DNA from: Allostella sp. ATCC 35155
GTDB taxonomy: Bacteria > Pseudomonadota > Alphaproteobacteria > ATCC43930 > Allostellaceae
Reading direction: 5' to 3'
Length of the DNA: 64,000 nt
Assembly (NCBI GenBank): GCA_006738865.1
Contig: AP019701.1
Coordinates: forward strand, 5,219,974-5,283,973
Positions 39,902 to 48,245 of this stretch are shown here, one piece after another. Positions within the stretch are counted from its first letter, which is position 1. Each line of letters opens with the position of its first letter. The notes beneath the pieces were generated by a model. The model saw nothing but the letters and a program-made list of their open reading frames with translations. It searched no databases and was not told the origin of the DNA. The translations under genes were made by a program, and so were the position numbers.

Positions 39902-40912
39902 ATGCCGATGGCCGTCTCGCCGATTTTCACCGACATCGACTATGACCGGGAAGGCCGCCAGGTCGGCTTCCTCAACCTGCCCTATTCGCCGCACAGCGAC
40001 GCCTGGGGCGTCATCCCGATCCCGATCGCCGTCATCCGCAACGGCGAGGGGCCGACCGTGCTGATGATGGGCGGCAACCACGGCGACGAGTACGAGGGGC
40101 CGATCGTGCTGGGTCGCCTGATCCGCGAACTCGACCCGCGCGCGGTCCGCGGCCGTCTGATCTTCGTGCCGGCGATCAACCTGCCGGCGGTCCGGGCCGG
40201 CAACCGCGTCTCGCCGGCCGACGGCAAGAACATGAACCGCACCTTCCCGGGCGATCCCCTCGGCACGCCGACCGAGCAGATCTCGCACTATGTCGACAGC
40301 GTGCTCTTCCCGATGGCCGACGTCTTCATGGACCTGCATTCGGGCGGCTCGTCGCTGGACCTCATTCCCTCGGTCATGATGCAGCGGCCGGACGACGCCG
40401 ACCTGCGGCGGCGCACGCTGGATGCCGTGCTCGCCTTCAATGCGCCGCTCACCGTCGTCATGGATACGCTCGGCGAGAAGCGCACGTCGTCGGCGGCCGC
40501 GCTCGCCCGCGGCCTCGTCGTGATCGGCTCGGAGCTGGGCAGCGCCGGGGCGGTATCGCTCGAGGGGCTGGCCGTATGCGAGCGCGGCGTGCGCAACGTG
40601 CTGCACCACCTCGGTGTCTTGGCCTGCGATCCGCCGCCGGAGCGCAGGCCGACGCAGCTCATGCAGATCGCAGGCGCCGAGAGCTATGTCTTCGCGCCGT
40701 CGGACGGGCTGTTCGAGCCGTACCACCCGCTCGGCTCCTGGGTCGAGAAAGGGCAGCCGGCCGGTCAGGTGAACTACCTCGACGATCCCGGCCGGCCGCC
40801 GCTGGTTGCCCGCTTCCGCAGCTCGGGCTTTCTCTTCTGCCGGCGCGCGCCGGGGCGGGTCGAGCGCGGCAACGGCGTCTGCGTGCTGCTGACCCCCTAT
40901 CGCGAAGGCTGA
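39902..40912 (+). CDS. Succinylglutamate desuccinylase/aspartoacylase-family zinc deacylase (DoeB-like)
   Basis: A 336-residue zinc carboxypeptidase-fold deacylase. It has GGNHGDEYEGPIVLGRL (His and Glu zinc ligands), the third ligand and substrate loop FMDLHSGGSSLDLIPS, and NMNRTFPGDP. The pattern fits the AstE/AspA family and especially DoeB, which deacetylates N-acetyl-diaminobutyrate in ectoine breakdown. Other ectoine genes are absent, so another N-acylated amino acid is equally possible. It follows an amino-acid ABC transporter and could act on what that imports. A second ATG at 39908 is possible. Confidence 0.85.
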   Translation: MPMAVSPIFTDIDYDREGRQVGFLNLPYSPHSDAWGVIPIPIAVIRNGEGPTVLMMGGNHGDEYEGPIVLGRLIRELDPRAVRGRLIFVPAINLPAVRAGNRVSPADGKNMNRTFPGDPLGTPTEQISHYVDSVLFPMADVFMDLHSGGSSLDLIPSVMMQRPDDADLRRRTLDAVLAFNAPLTVVMDTLGEKRTSSAAALARGLVVIGSELGSAGAVSLEGLAVCERGVRNVLHHLGVLACDPPPERRPTQLMQIAGAESYVFAPSDGLFEPYHPLGSWVEKGQPAGQVNYLDDPGRPPLVARFRSSGFLFCRRAPGRVERGNGVCVLLTPYREG

Positions 40913-40919
40913 CCGCCGC

Positions 40920-41777
40920 TCAGCCGCGGCAGCCGACCCGGGTGACGATGCGGGCATTCATGGCCCAGGCGCCGAATTGCTCGGCCCGGGAAGCGTCGAG
41001 GCGGATGTCGAGCGGATCGGCGGCGCCCGGGCGGTCGGATGGGCCGAGGCGGCCGATCATGTCGGCCAGGCTCTCCGGCGAGGCGGCATAGAAGCGGCCC
41101 CGGCGCGCGGTGGCGGCCACCGCCACCCCGATGATCCGGCCTTCGGCGTCGACCAGCGGCCCGCCGCTGATCCCGCTGAGCGGTCCGTCGCCGGGCGGGC
41201 TGCGCCGCCGCTCCGTCCAGACGGTGACGGCCGCCTCGCCCCGCATGCGGCCGGAGAATCCGAGCCGGGCCCGACCCAGAAGCTGGCCTTCGACCACCGA
41301 CGGGACGCTCTTGGGAAAGCCGAGCGCCCAGCCGGTCTGGCCGAGCCGGAGGGCGCCTTCACCGAGCGGCAGGGCCGGCGGCGCGCCGCGGGTGACCAGG
41401 ACCGCCAGGTCCGTCTGCGGATGGAGCGCCGCCACCCGTGTCCGGACCCACCGGTCCATCCCCTCCACCAGAACTTCGCGACAACCCTCGGCCACATGCC
41501 GCGCCGTCAGCCAGATGCCGCGCGGATCGATCACGGCGGCGGTGCCCTGGGCGTCGCCGCTGCGTCCCGGCACCTCGATGATCCCGCGCGGATCGCGGGC
41601 GGATGGCGGCGGCAGCGGCCGCAGTTGGAAGGCCTCCGGCGCCGCGGGAGCCCGGAACGCCTCCGGTACGCCCCGTCGCGGCGGCGCGAAGTCGGGAGAC
41701 CGCTCCTGGAAGAAGGTCGCATGCACGACCATCCCCGCAACGCCGAGGATCAGCAGGAAGCGGAACAGGCGGCCCAC
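40920..41777 (-). CDS. Trypsin-like serine protease, membrane-anchored
   Basis: A 285-residue protein. Residues 4-20 (LFRFLLILGVAGMVVHA) form an N-terminal membrane anchor or uncleaved signal. The chymotrypsin-fold domain carries His94 (TARHVAEGC), Asp123 (QTDLAVL) and Ser204 (GISGGPLVD), a complete triad. Only one disulfide-type cysteine pair is apparent. It lacks a PDZ domain, unlike DegP. The target is unknown. The GTG start is four bases from the DUF350 gene stop. Confidence 0.87.
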   Translation of the reverse strand: MGRLFRFLLILGVAGMVVHATFFQERSPDFAPPRRGVPEAFRAPAAPEAFQLRPLPPPSARDPRGIIEVPGRSGDAQGTAAVIDPRGIWLTARHVAEGCREVLVEGMDRWVRTRVAALHPQTDLAVLVTRGAPPALPLGEGALRLGQTGWALGFPKSVPSVVEGQLLGRARLGFSGRMRGEAAVTVWTERRRSPPGDGPLSGISGGPLVDAEGRIIGVAVAATARRGRFYAASPESLADMIGRLGPSDRPGAADPLDIRLDASRAEQFGAWAMNARIVTRVGCRG

Positions 41778-41781
41778 GGGA

Positions 41782-42195
41782 TCAGCCGCCGACGGCGGCC
41801 GCGATCACCAGCGCCACCGCCAGCTGGACGCTGGCCAGGACGCATGCCGCCCCCTTCTCGTCCTTGGCGATGGCGTCGGGAAGCCGCTTCAGGGCAATCG
41901 CCACGACGGCGAACGCGGCGAGCTGCAGGATGAGCGCCGCCACCCCCCAGACCACGATGTCCCAGACCGCCACCGATCGCGCCATGCAGGCGGCGAGCGG
42001 GATGGCGAGGCCGAGGATGGCGCTGCCGAGCGCGATTCCGGCCGCGCTGTTGCCCGCGCGCACCAGTTCCAGCTCGCGATAGGGTGTGATCGCCTCATAG
42101 GCGAGAACGCCGGCTGCCAGCATCGCCAGGGTCACGCCCACATGCGCGAGGAATACCGGCAGGCTGGACAGAAGATTGTCGAGAAACGGCATCAT
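41782..42195 (-). CDS. DUF350-family membrane protein
   Basis: A 137-residue integral membrane protein with four hydrophobic helices: VFLAHVGVTLAMLAAGVLAY, AAGIALGSAILGLAIPLAAC, DIVVWGVAALILQLAAFAVV and ASVQLAVALVIAAAVG. The AGNSAAGIALGSAILGLAIP block is typical of the YjfL/DUF350 family, whose function is unknown. It is probably co-transcribed with the serine protease (four-base gap). The start is 42195 or 42192. Confidence 0.78.
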   Translation of the reverse strand: MMPFLDNLLSSLPVFLAHVGVTLAMLAAGVLAYEAITPYRELELVRAGNSAAGIALGSAILGLAIPLAACMARSVAVWDIVVWGVAALILQLAAFAVVAIALKRLPDAIAKDEKGAACVLASVQLAVALVIAAAVGG

Positions 42196-42323
42196 GATCT
42201 CTGCGCGCTCCGGCTTCGCCTCTTGTCGGACTCGCGCGATGTTCGTCGGTCGCGGCAATCGCGGCAACCTTTCGCCGGTTTCCCGGTTGGTTGGGCGCAT
42301 CCATCGCAACGGGAGCGGCGATC

Positions 42324-43175
42324 ATGGCAACGTTCATCCTTACCAACGATGCGGACGTCCGGTTCGGCACCGGCGAACCCGACGGGATCTACGGCTTCGG
42401 CGGCGACGATCTGCTGGCCGGCCTCGGCGGCAACGACACGATCCAGGCCGGGGACGGCAACGACGCGGTCTTCGGGTCGGAAGGCAACGACGAACTCGAC
42501 GGCGGCAACGGCGACGACCTCGTTGCGGGCGGACCCGACAACGACACTCTGACCGGAGGAACCGGCACCGACGTGCTCTATGGCGAGAACGGGCTGGACC
42601 GCGTCTTCGGCGGCGAGGGCAACGACATCCTCGCCGGCAACCAGGGCAACGACCTGATCGGCGGCGGCAACGGCGACGACGCCGGGTTCGGTGGCCAGGG
42701 CGCGGACTCGGTCTATGGCGACGACGGCGCCGACACGCTGACCGGCGACCTCGACAATGACCTCGTCGATGGCGGCAATGGCAACGACATGCTGTTCGGC
42801 GGTGCCGGCGACGACATGGTCTATGGCAGTGCCGGAGCCGACACGATCTTCGCCGGCCAAGGCGCCGACACCGTGCATGGCGGCGAGGGCGACGACGTCA
42901 TTCGCGGCGACCTCGGCAATGATGTTCTGTTCGGAGGAGGCGGTGCGGACGTCTTCGTCATGATGCCGGGCAGCGGCCAGGATGTGGTTCGCGACTTCGA
43001 CGGCAGCCAGGACGACATCGACCTGACCATGTTCGGCTTCACGGACTACAACGACTTCATCTTCTCCAGCGACATCGCCTTCACCGCCACCGGAGCGGAG
43101 ATCGACCTCGGCGGCAATGCGGGCGTCACCATCGCCGGCGCGGGTTCGCTCTCGCAGGACTGGTTCCTGCTATAG
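42324..43175 (+). CDS. Small RTX calcium-binding protein
   Basis: A 283-residue protein made almost entirely of GGxGxD nonapeptides (residues about 20-215), without a recognisable catalytic domain. The C-terminal part (MMPGSGQDVVRDFDGSQDDI onward) and the ending DWFLL resemble a type I secretion signal. The start at 42324 (MATFILTNDADVRFG) follows GGGAG. It is likely secreted and folds on calcium binding. It stands alone between the DUF350 gene and a HAD phosphatase, without T1SS genes. Confidence 0.88.
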   Translation: MATFILTNDADVRFGTGEPDGIYGFGGDDLLAGLGGNDTIQAGDGNDAVFGSEGNDELDGGNGDDLVAGGPDNDTLTGGTGTDVLYGENGLDRVFGGEGNDILAGNQGNDLIGGGNGDDAGFGGQGADSVYGDDGADTLTGDLDNDLVDGGNGNDMLFGGAGDDMVYGSAGADTIFAGQGADTVHGGEGDDVIRGDLGNDVLFGGGGADVFVMMPGSGQDVVRDFDGSQDDIDLTMFGFTDYNDFIFSSDIAFTATGAEIDLGGNAGVTIAGAGSLSQDWFLL

Positions 43176-43185
43176 CCGGGCGCGT

Positions 43186-43229
43186 CCGCGTCCGGGTAGG
43201 TTGGGCGATCCCCGACCTCCCGGACGCGG
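43186..43229 (+). terminator. Inverted repeat after the small RTX gene
   Basis: Perfect 11-bp stem (43186-43196 with 43219-43229) with a 22-base loop, between the RTX stop and the HAD start. There is no T tract. It may stop RTX transcription or act in the HAD leader. Confidence 0.35.
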
Positions 43230-43236
43230 CCCGCCG

Positions 43237-43899
43237 ATGACATCGCACACGGTTCTCCTCGACCTCGACGGCACGCTCACCGATTCCCGGCCGGGAATCG
43301 TCGCATGCTACCACGCGGCATTGCGGTCGTTGGGCCATGAGCCGGACCCCGCCATCGACCTCACCTTCGTGATCGGGCCGCCGCCGGAAGAGATCATGCC
43401 GCAGGTTCTGGCCCGCTATGGCGACGACCGTTCGCTGGAGGCGGTCGCGCTCTACCGCGAGCACTACGCCCAGGGCGGGCTCTTCCAGAACTCCGTCTAT
43501 GACGGCATCCCCGAGGCGCTGGCGGCGCTGGCGGAGGCCGGGTGCGTGCTCTACGTCGCCACGGCCAAGCGGACGGTGTTCGCCCGCCGCATCCTCGACC
43601 ATTTCGGGCTCTCGCCCGCCTTCCGGCGGATCTACGGGTCGGAACCGGGCGGCGCGCTCGACCGCAAGGGCGATCTCATCGCGCACATCCTGGCGAACGA
43701 GCCGATCGCTCCGGAGGGGACGATCATGGTCGGCGATCGCCATCACGATATCTCCGGGGCGCGGCAGAACGGGTTGCCCGCGATCGGCGTCGCCTGGGGC
43801 TATGGCGGCCCCGAGGAGCTGGAACGCGCCGGCGCCGACCGCATCGCCGGATCGCCGGCCGACCTCGCGGCCGCGGTTTCCTATCTCCGGCGGACGTGA
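43237..43899 (+). CDS. HAD-family phosphatase, phosphoglycolate phosphatase-like
   Basis: A 220-residue HAD hydrolase. Motif I is LLDLDGTLTDSRPG, motif II lies in VLYVATAKRT, motif III is the conserved Lys in GALDRKGDLI, and motif IV is MVGDRHHDISGARQNG. The cap (residues about 18-80) is the alpha-helical C1 type of Gph/YjjG proteins. It removes phosphate from a small metabolite, possibly 2-phosphoglycolate. The 3' end overlaps the convergent binding-protein gene by 19 bases. Confidence 0.87.
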   Translation: MTSHTVLLDLDGTLTDSRPGIVACYHAALRSLGHEPDPAIDLTFVIGPPPEEIMPQVLARYGDDRSLEAVALYREHYAQGGLFQNSVYDGIPEALAALAEAGCVLYVATAKRTVFARRILDHFGLSPAFRRIYGSEPGGALDRKGDLIAHILANEPIAPEGTIMVGDRHHDISGARQNGLPAIGVAWGYGGPEELERAGADRIAGSPADLAAAVSYLRRT

Positions 43900-45488
43900 T
43901 GGGCGAGCGTGTACTCGTCGGTCCGCCCGGCATAGTCGATGTCGGGCCGCATCGCCCAGCTGTGGAGGTTGTGCAGCAGCGGCACGAAGCCGACATCCTC
44001 CACCACCTCCCGCGTCGCACGCCGCAGCACCTCCTCGGCGCGCGCGGGATCGGCCGTCGCCAGCGCCTCGTCGTAGAGAGCGTCGAGCCGCGGGTTGGAG
44101 TAGCGGCCGCGATTGCCGGCGCCGCGTCCACGGTCCTTGTCCCAGGTGAGCAGGCTGAACGTCATGAAGGATGACGGTTCGCCGGTCACGATCCCGTAGC
44201 CGGTCAGCAGGAAGCTGTATTCCAGCCGCCCGGAGGCGGGAAAGAAGGCCGCCGGCGGGACGGTCACCACATTGGTCTGGATGCCGATGCGGGCCAGCAT
44301 CTGGCCGATCGCCTGGGCGATCTGGGCGTCGTTCGGATAGCGGTTGCGCGGCCCGTGCAACGTCAGCCCGAACCCGTCGGGATATCCCGCCTCCGCCAGC
44401 AGTCGCCGCGCCGCGGCCGGATCGAACCGGTCGGCCGCCAGGTCCGCGATGTGGCCGACGAAGCCTTCCGGCATGATCTGGCCGGTGGCGGCGGCATGGC
44501 CCTCCATCACGTGATCGACGATGGCGCGCCGATCGATCGCCTTGGAGATCGCCTGCCGGACCCGGATGTCGTCGAAGGGGTTGCGGTCCAGCGGCCGCCC
44601 ATTCTTGTCTACGACCAGCAGCGGCTGGTCACGATGCCGATCCATCGCCAGGAAAATGATCCGGGTCGTCACCGAATCGCGCACCCGGACCTTCGGGTTC
44701 CGCTTCAGCCCGGCGACGTCCGCCAGCGGGACATAGTCGATCAGGTCGACATGGCCGGAGAGGAGCGCCGCCACCCGCGCGCTGTTGTTGGCGATCGGCA
44801 CGATCACCACCCGCCGCCAGGCCGGCTTCTCGCCGTGATAACCGTCGAACCGCTCGAGGACGAGCTGTTCGCCGCGCTTCCACTCGACGACCCGGAAGGG
44901 GCCGGTTCCGGCGGCGCCCTTGCCGGCGTTGATCTGCTCGGACGTCGCCAGGAGCGGGCCGGAACGGTTCTCCGGCAGCGCCGCCGATTCCAGCGCCGTC
45001 CTCGACATGATCGAGATGCCGGACAGGTAGGACGGCAGGAGCGTGAAGAGACCGTCGGTCCGCAGCCGGACGGTGTGCGGGTCGACGATCTCGATCGCGC
45101 GGATGCGGCGGGTATAGCCGGTCAGCGGCGACGGGCTGTTCGGCACCGCGGCGACCCGTTCGATCGACGCCTTGACGTCGGCCGCGGTCAGGGGGCTGCC
45201 GTCGTGGAAGCGCACGTCGCGGCGCAGCCGAAACTCCCAGGTCGAATCGTCGATCAATGCCCAGGATTCGGCGAGGCCGGGCCGGATCCGCAGCGTCTCG
45301 TCGCGCTCGACCAGCGCGCCGTAGACATGCATCGCCGTCGCCAGGTTGGCGCTGAGGCTGGCGAAGTGCGGGTCGAGCGAGGTGGTTTCGACCTGGACGC
45401 CGATGCGCAGTTCCTGGGCCCGCGCGGGCAATGCGGTCAGGATCAGCGCCAGCAGCAGGGCGCCGGCGCGAAACGCTGCAGTCGACAT
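43881..45488 (-). CDS. Peptide/nickel-type ABC transporter substrate-binding protein
   Basis: A 535-residue family-5 solute-binding protein. The signal peptide is FRAGALLLALILTALPARAQ. The mature protein has SLDPHFASLSANLATAMHVY and GLAESWALIDDSTWEFRLRR followed by DVRFHDGSPLTAADV, which are DppA/OppA signatures. The start at 45488 has AAGGA upstream; ATG 45497 would add three residues. No permease or ATPase gene adjoins it. It diverges from an amidohydrolase, so it may bind the compound that enzyme hydrolyses. Confidence 0.9.
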   Translation of the reverse strand: MSTAAFRAGALLLALILTALPARAQELRIGVQVETTSLDPHFASLSANLATAMHVYGALVERDETLRIRPGLAESWALIDDSTWEFRLRRDVRFHDGSPLTAADVKASIERVAAVPNSPSPLTGYTRRIRAIEIVDPHTVRLRTDGLFTLLPSYLSGISIMSRTALESAALPENRSGPLLATSEQINAGKGAAGTGPFRVVEWKRGEQLVLERFDGYHGEKPAWRRVVIVPIANNSARVAALLSGHVDLIDYVPLADVAGLKRNPKVRVRDSVTTRIIFLAMDRHRDQPLLVVDKNGRPLDRNPFDDIRVRQAISKAIDRRAIVDHVMEGHAAATGQIMPEGFVGHIADLAADRFDPAAARRLLAEAGYPDGFGLTLHGPRNRYPNDAQIAQAIGQMLARIGIQTNVVTVPPAAFFPASGRLEYSFLLTGYGIVTGEPSSFMTFSLLTWDKDRGRGAGNRGRYSNPRLDALYDEALATADPARAEEVLRRATREVVEDVGFVPLLHNLHSWAMRPDIDYAGRTDEYTLAHHVRRR

Positions 45489-45569
45489 GCGGAACATCCT
45501 TCGCCAGTTGTTCACGAAGCAGGCCGGCACGCCTATACGGTTCGTCTCCGCCTGTCCATGAGGGGCTCG

Positions 45570-47075
45570 ATGGCTCACCAGCATCTCGTCGTCCGCAACG
45601 GCCTCGTGGTCGACATCGCCGGGCATCGCGCGGAGGCGCGCGACATTCGCGTACTCGACGGGCGCATCGCCGAGATCGGCGCGCCGGGCATGGAAGCGCC
45701 GGCCGACGCCGATCGCATCGACGCCACCGACCGGTTGCTGATCCCGGGGCTCGTCAATGCCCACACGCACAGCCATGCGAACCTGCCGCGCAGCCCCGGC
45801 GACAAGTGGACCCTCGAACTGGCCCTCCATCTCAATCCCTCCATCCGCGGCAACCAGACCCTGGAGGACAAATACCTCTCGGCCCTGCTGGGCGCCGTCG
45901 AGATGCTGAGCAAGGGCTGTACCGCCTGCTACGATCTCTTCTACGAATTTCCCAGCCCGTCGCGCGAAGGGCTGGAGGCGGTGGCCCAGGCCTACAGCGA
46001 CGCCGGCATGCGCGCGGTGGTCGCGCCGCTGATGGCCTCGCGGTCCTTCTATGCCGCCATTCCGGGCCTGCTCGACGTATTGCCCGAGGAGGCGCGGCCG
46101 AGCGCGCGCGCCGGCGACGACGGCGCGGCCGCACTTGCCGAGGCCGAGTTGGCGTTGAAGGGCTGGCGCTTCGACCGGGACCGGGTGCGCATGGCCGTGG
46201 CGCCGACCATCCCGCTCCACTGCTCGGACGGATTCTGGCAGCGCGCGGCGGCGCTGGCCCGCGACCATGGCGTCGGCCTCCACACGCATCTCGCCGAGTC
46301 GAAGGTGCAGGCGGTTGCCGGCATGAAGCGCTACGGGCGCACGCTGACGCATCACCTCGATGGCCTCGGGATCCTCGGCCCGGACTTCACCGCGGCGCAC
46401 GGTGTCTGGCTCGATGACGAGGACATGAAGCGGCTGGCCGGCGCCGGGGCCGCGGTCGCCCACAATCCGGCCAGCAACATGCGCTACGGCTCCGGCATGG
46501 CCGCGGTGCGGCGCATGGTCGACCACGGGCTCACCGTCGGGATCGGCACGGATTCGCGCACTTGCTCCGACAATCTCAACATGTTCGAGGCGATGCGCCT
46601 CGCGTCCTTCACGTCGCGCGTGCGCGGCCCCGACTACGAGCGCTGGCTCGCGGCCGAGGACGTCTTCGCGATGGCGACCGAAGGGAGTGCTCGGGCGCTG
46701 GGGTTCGCCGGCCGCATCGGCCGCATCGCTCCCGGCTACGAGGCCGACATCGTCTTTCTCGACCGCAGGAACCTCAACTACGTCCCGCTCAACGATCCGA
46801 CCCTGCAGATCGTGAACGCCGAGGACGCGACCGGCGTCCATTCGGTGATGGTCGGCGGCCGCATGGTCGTGGAGGGCCGGCGGATGGTCGCGATCGACCT
46901 CGACCGCCTGATCGACCGCTGCGAGCAGGCGATGGATCGGCTGCGCGGCGCCAATGCCGATACCCATCGCACGGCCCGCGCCCTGGAGCGGCTCGTCGGG
47001 TCGTTCTGCGCGGCGATGGCGTCGGAGCCCTATCATGTCCACCGCTTCGTGGACGATCACGAGCATCCTCACTGA
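45570..47075 (+). CDS. Amidohydrolase of the ATZ/TRZ, cytosine-deaminase-like group
   Basis: A 501-residue metal-dependent amidohydrolase. Metal and catalytic residues are seen in NAHTHSHANLP, LHTHLAESK, AAHGVWLDDED and GTDSRTCSDNLNMFEAM. The N-terminal (VVRNGLVVDIAG) and C-terminal (GYEADIVFLDRR) beta-sandwich parts are present. The group includes chlorohydrolases and guanine, SAH and MTA deaminases; the substrate cannot be assigned. The ATG at 45570 has GAGGGG upstream. A CTATAC at 45533-45538 is a likely -10 box in the divergent space shared with the binding-protein gene. Confidence 0.88.
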   Translation: MAHQHLVVRNGLVVDIAGHRAEARDIRVLDGRIAEIGAPGMEAPADADRIDATDRLLIPGLVNAHTHSHANLPRSPGDKWTLELALHLNPSIRGNQTLEDKYLSALLGAVEMLSKGCTACYDLFYEFPSPSREGLEAVAQAYSDAGMRAVVAPLMASRSFYAAIPGLLDVLPEEARPSARAGDDGAAALAEAELALKGWRFDRDRVRMAVAPTIPLHCSDGFWQRAAALARDHGVGLHTHLAESKVQAVAGMKRYGRTLTHHLDGLGILGPDFTAAHGVWLDDEDMKRLAGAGAAVAHNPASNMRYGSGMAAVRRMVDHGLTVGIGTDSRTCSDNLNMFEAMRLASFTSRVRGPDYERWLAAEDVFAMATEGSARALGFAGRIGRIAPGYEADIVFLDRRNLNYVPLNDPTLQIVNAEDATGVHSVMVGGRMVVEGRRMVAIDLDRLIDRCEQAMDRLRGANADTHRTARALERLVGSFCAAMASEPYHVHRFVDDHEHPH

Positions 47076-47090
47076 GAATGCGCGCGGCCC

Positions 47091-47960
47091 TCAGGTGGCG
47101 GATTCGAGCAGGTCGGCAAGGAAGGACCGCAACCGGCCGGCGCGGCCCAGCTCGACCAGGAGGTTGTGTGCGGCGACCCCGGCGACAGGCTGCAACCGGG
47201 CCGGCACCAGGTCCGCCAGCGCGCAGGCCTTTTCGGCGTCACGATGGCAGTCCGCGCCATAGGTCAGCCGGATCTCCGGCAAGGGACGGGAGCGGCGGGC
47301 GAGCAGCGTCTCGAACGGCGCGAAGGTCAGGCCCTTCGGACCCATCCGCGGATCCTCGAGGGTGGGGCTGGTCGCGCAGATGCCGATCCCGACCTCGGCA
47401 TCCAGCCCGATCGCCGCGGCCACGGCGGCGAGCCCGCCGCCGCTGGTGCCCAGCACGATCGTCCGGCGAAAGCGGCTACGGTCGACGAGCCGGCCGAGGG
47501 CGGCCAGCAGCGACGGGAAATCCTCGGCCAGCGGCGCGATGCCCCGCAGGTAGTAGCAGCGCGAGAAATCCCGCAGGACGAGGAACGCGAAGCGGTCGGC
47601 CGGGCAATGCTGCAGGAAGACCGTGATCGGAAGCATCAGCCGCTGCGCGTCGCCGGCGAATGCCACGACGAGGGTGCGATCCTCGGGGGCGCTGGCATGA
47701 TCGCGATAGAGATGAACGCCGGGCGCCAGCTCCTCCTTGCCGTAGGGCTGGATCGGCAGGCCGCTGGCGGCGAGCATCGCCCGGGTCCGCGCAATCCAGC
47801 GCATGGCCTGGAAGGGCAGCGGCTCGCGCTCGGAATGGTCGGCGATCGCCGCGAACTCCGCCGGCGGAGAGAATGTCTCGATCGAGATGTGGAGGCGGTT
47901 GAAATCGTTCTCGGTCCGACACTCGGCGAGCGCGCGGAGATAGAGGTCGATCGGGCGCAC
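47091..47960 (-). CDS. Alpha/beta-hydrolase-like protein in the carrier-protein cluster
   Basis: A 289-residue protein, paralogue of the one at 23248-24234. Both share an N-terminal helical region, a strand of the form VVAFAGDAQRLMLPITVFLQ (here), the loop LVLRDFSRCYYLRGIAPLAE, a nucleophile-elbow TIVLGTSGGGLAAVAAAIGL and a late VAAHNLL that could give the histidine. GxSGGG with a preceding strand supports a hydrolase or acyl-transfer role. Placed 11 bases after the ACP gene, it may release or transfer the carrier-bound acyl group. The GTG start at 47960 is uncertain. Confidence 0.65.
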   Translation of the reverse strand: MRPIDLYLRALAECRTENDFNRLHISIETFSPPAEFAAIADHSEREPLPFQAMRWIARTRAMLAASGLPIQPYGKEELAPGVHLYRDHASAPEDRTLVVAFAGDAQRLMLPITVFLQHCPADRFAFLVLRDFSRCYYLRGIAPLAEDFPSLLAALGRLVDRSRFRRTIVLGTSGGGLAAVAAAIGLDAEVGIGICATSPTLEDPRMGPKGLTFAPFETLLARRSRPLPEIRLTYGADCHRDAEKACALADLVPARLQPVAGVAAHNLLVELGRAGRLRSFLADLLESAT

Positions 47961-47971
47961 CGAAAGCGGCT

Positions 47972-48238
47972 TCAGGCGTGGTCGGCGACGACCCGGCGCG
48001 CGAGGGCGCCCAGCGAGCGGAAGGAATCGAGATCGTCGGGTGTCAGCGACACGCCGGTCTCGACCTCGATCGCGATGCAGAGTTCCATCCGTGCGAGGCT
48101 GTCCATGTCGAGCCGGTCGAATGACAGGTCGTCCTCCCCCGACAGGAAGGGGCCGCGGATCGCCGGCTCGTAGATCGCGGCGACCGAGCCGATCTCCAGG
48201 GCGTCGACCAGAATCTGACGGACTCGCTCGATCTCCAT
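47972..48238 (-). CDS. Acyl carrier protein
   Basis: An 88-residue four-helix carrier protein. The phosphopantetheine site is Ser47 in FDRLDMDSLARMELCIAIE, the classic D-S-L motif. The protein has an unusually long loop before it (EPAIRGPFLSGEDDLSF), so it is not the housekeeping AcpP. It is encoded between a TauD-type dioxygenase gene (7-base gap) and the hydrolase-like gene and is probably loaded by the adenylating enzyme at 49380. Confidence 0.87.
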   Translation of the reverse strand: MEIERVRQILVDALEIGSVAAIYEPAIRGPFLSGEDDLSFDRLDMDSLARMELCIAIEVETGVSLTPDDLDSFRSLGALARRVVADHA

Positions 48239-48245
48239 TGCCTCG

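Noticed and set aside
39902-40912. Ectoine degradation cluster
   Set aside because: Only the DoeB-like deacylase fits; doeA, doeC, doeD and ectoine transporter genes are not present.
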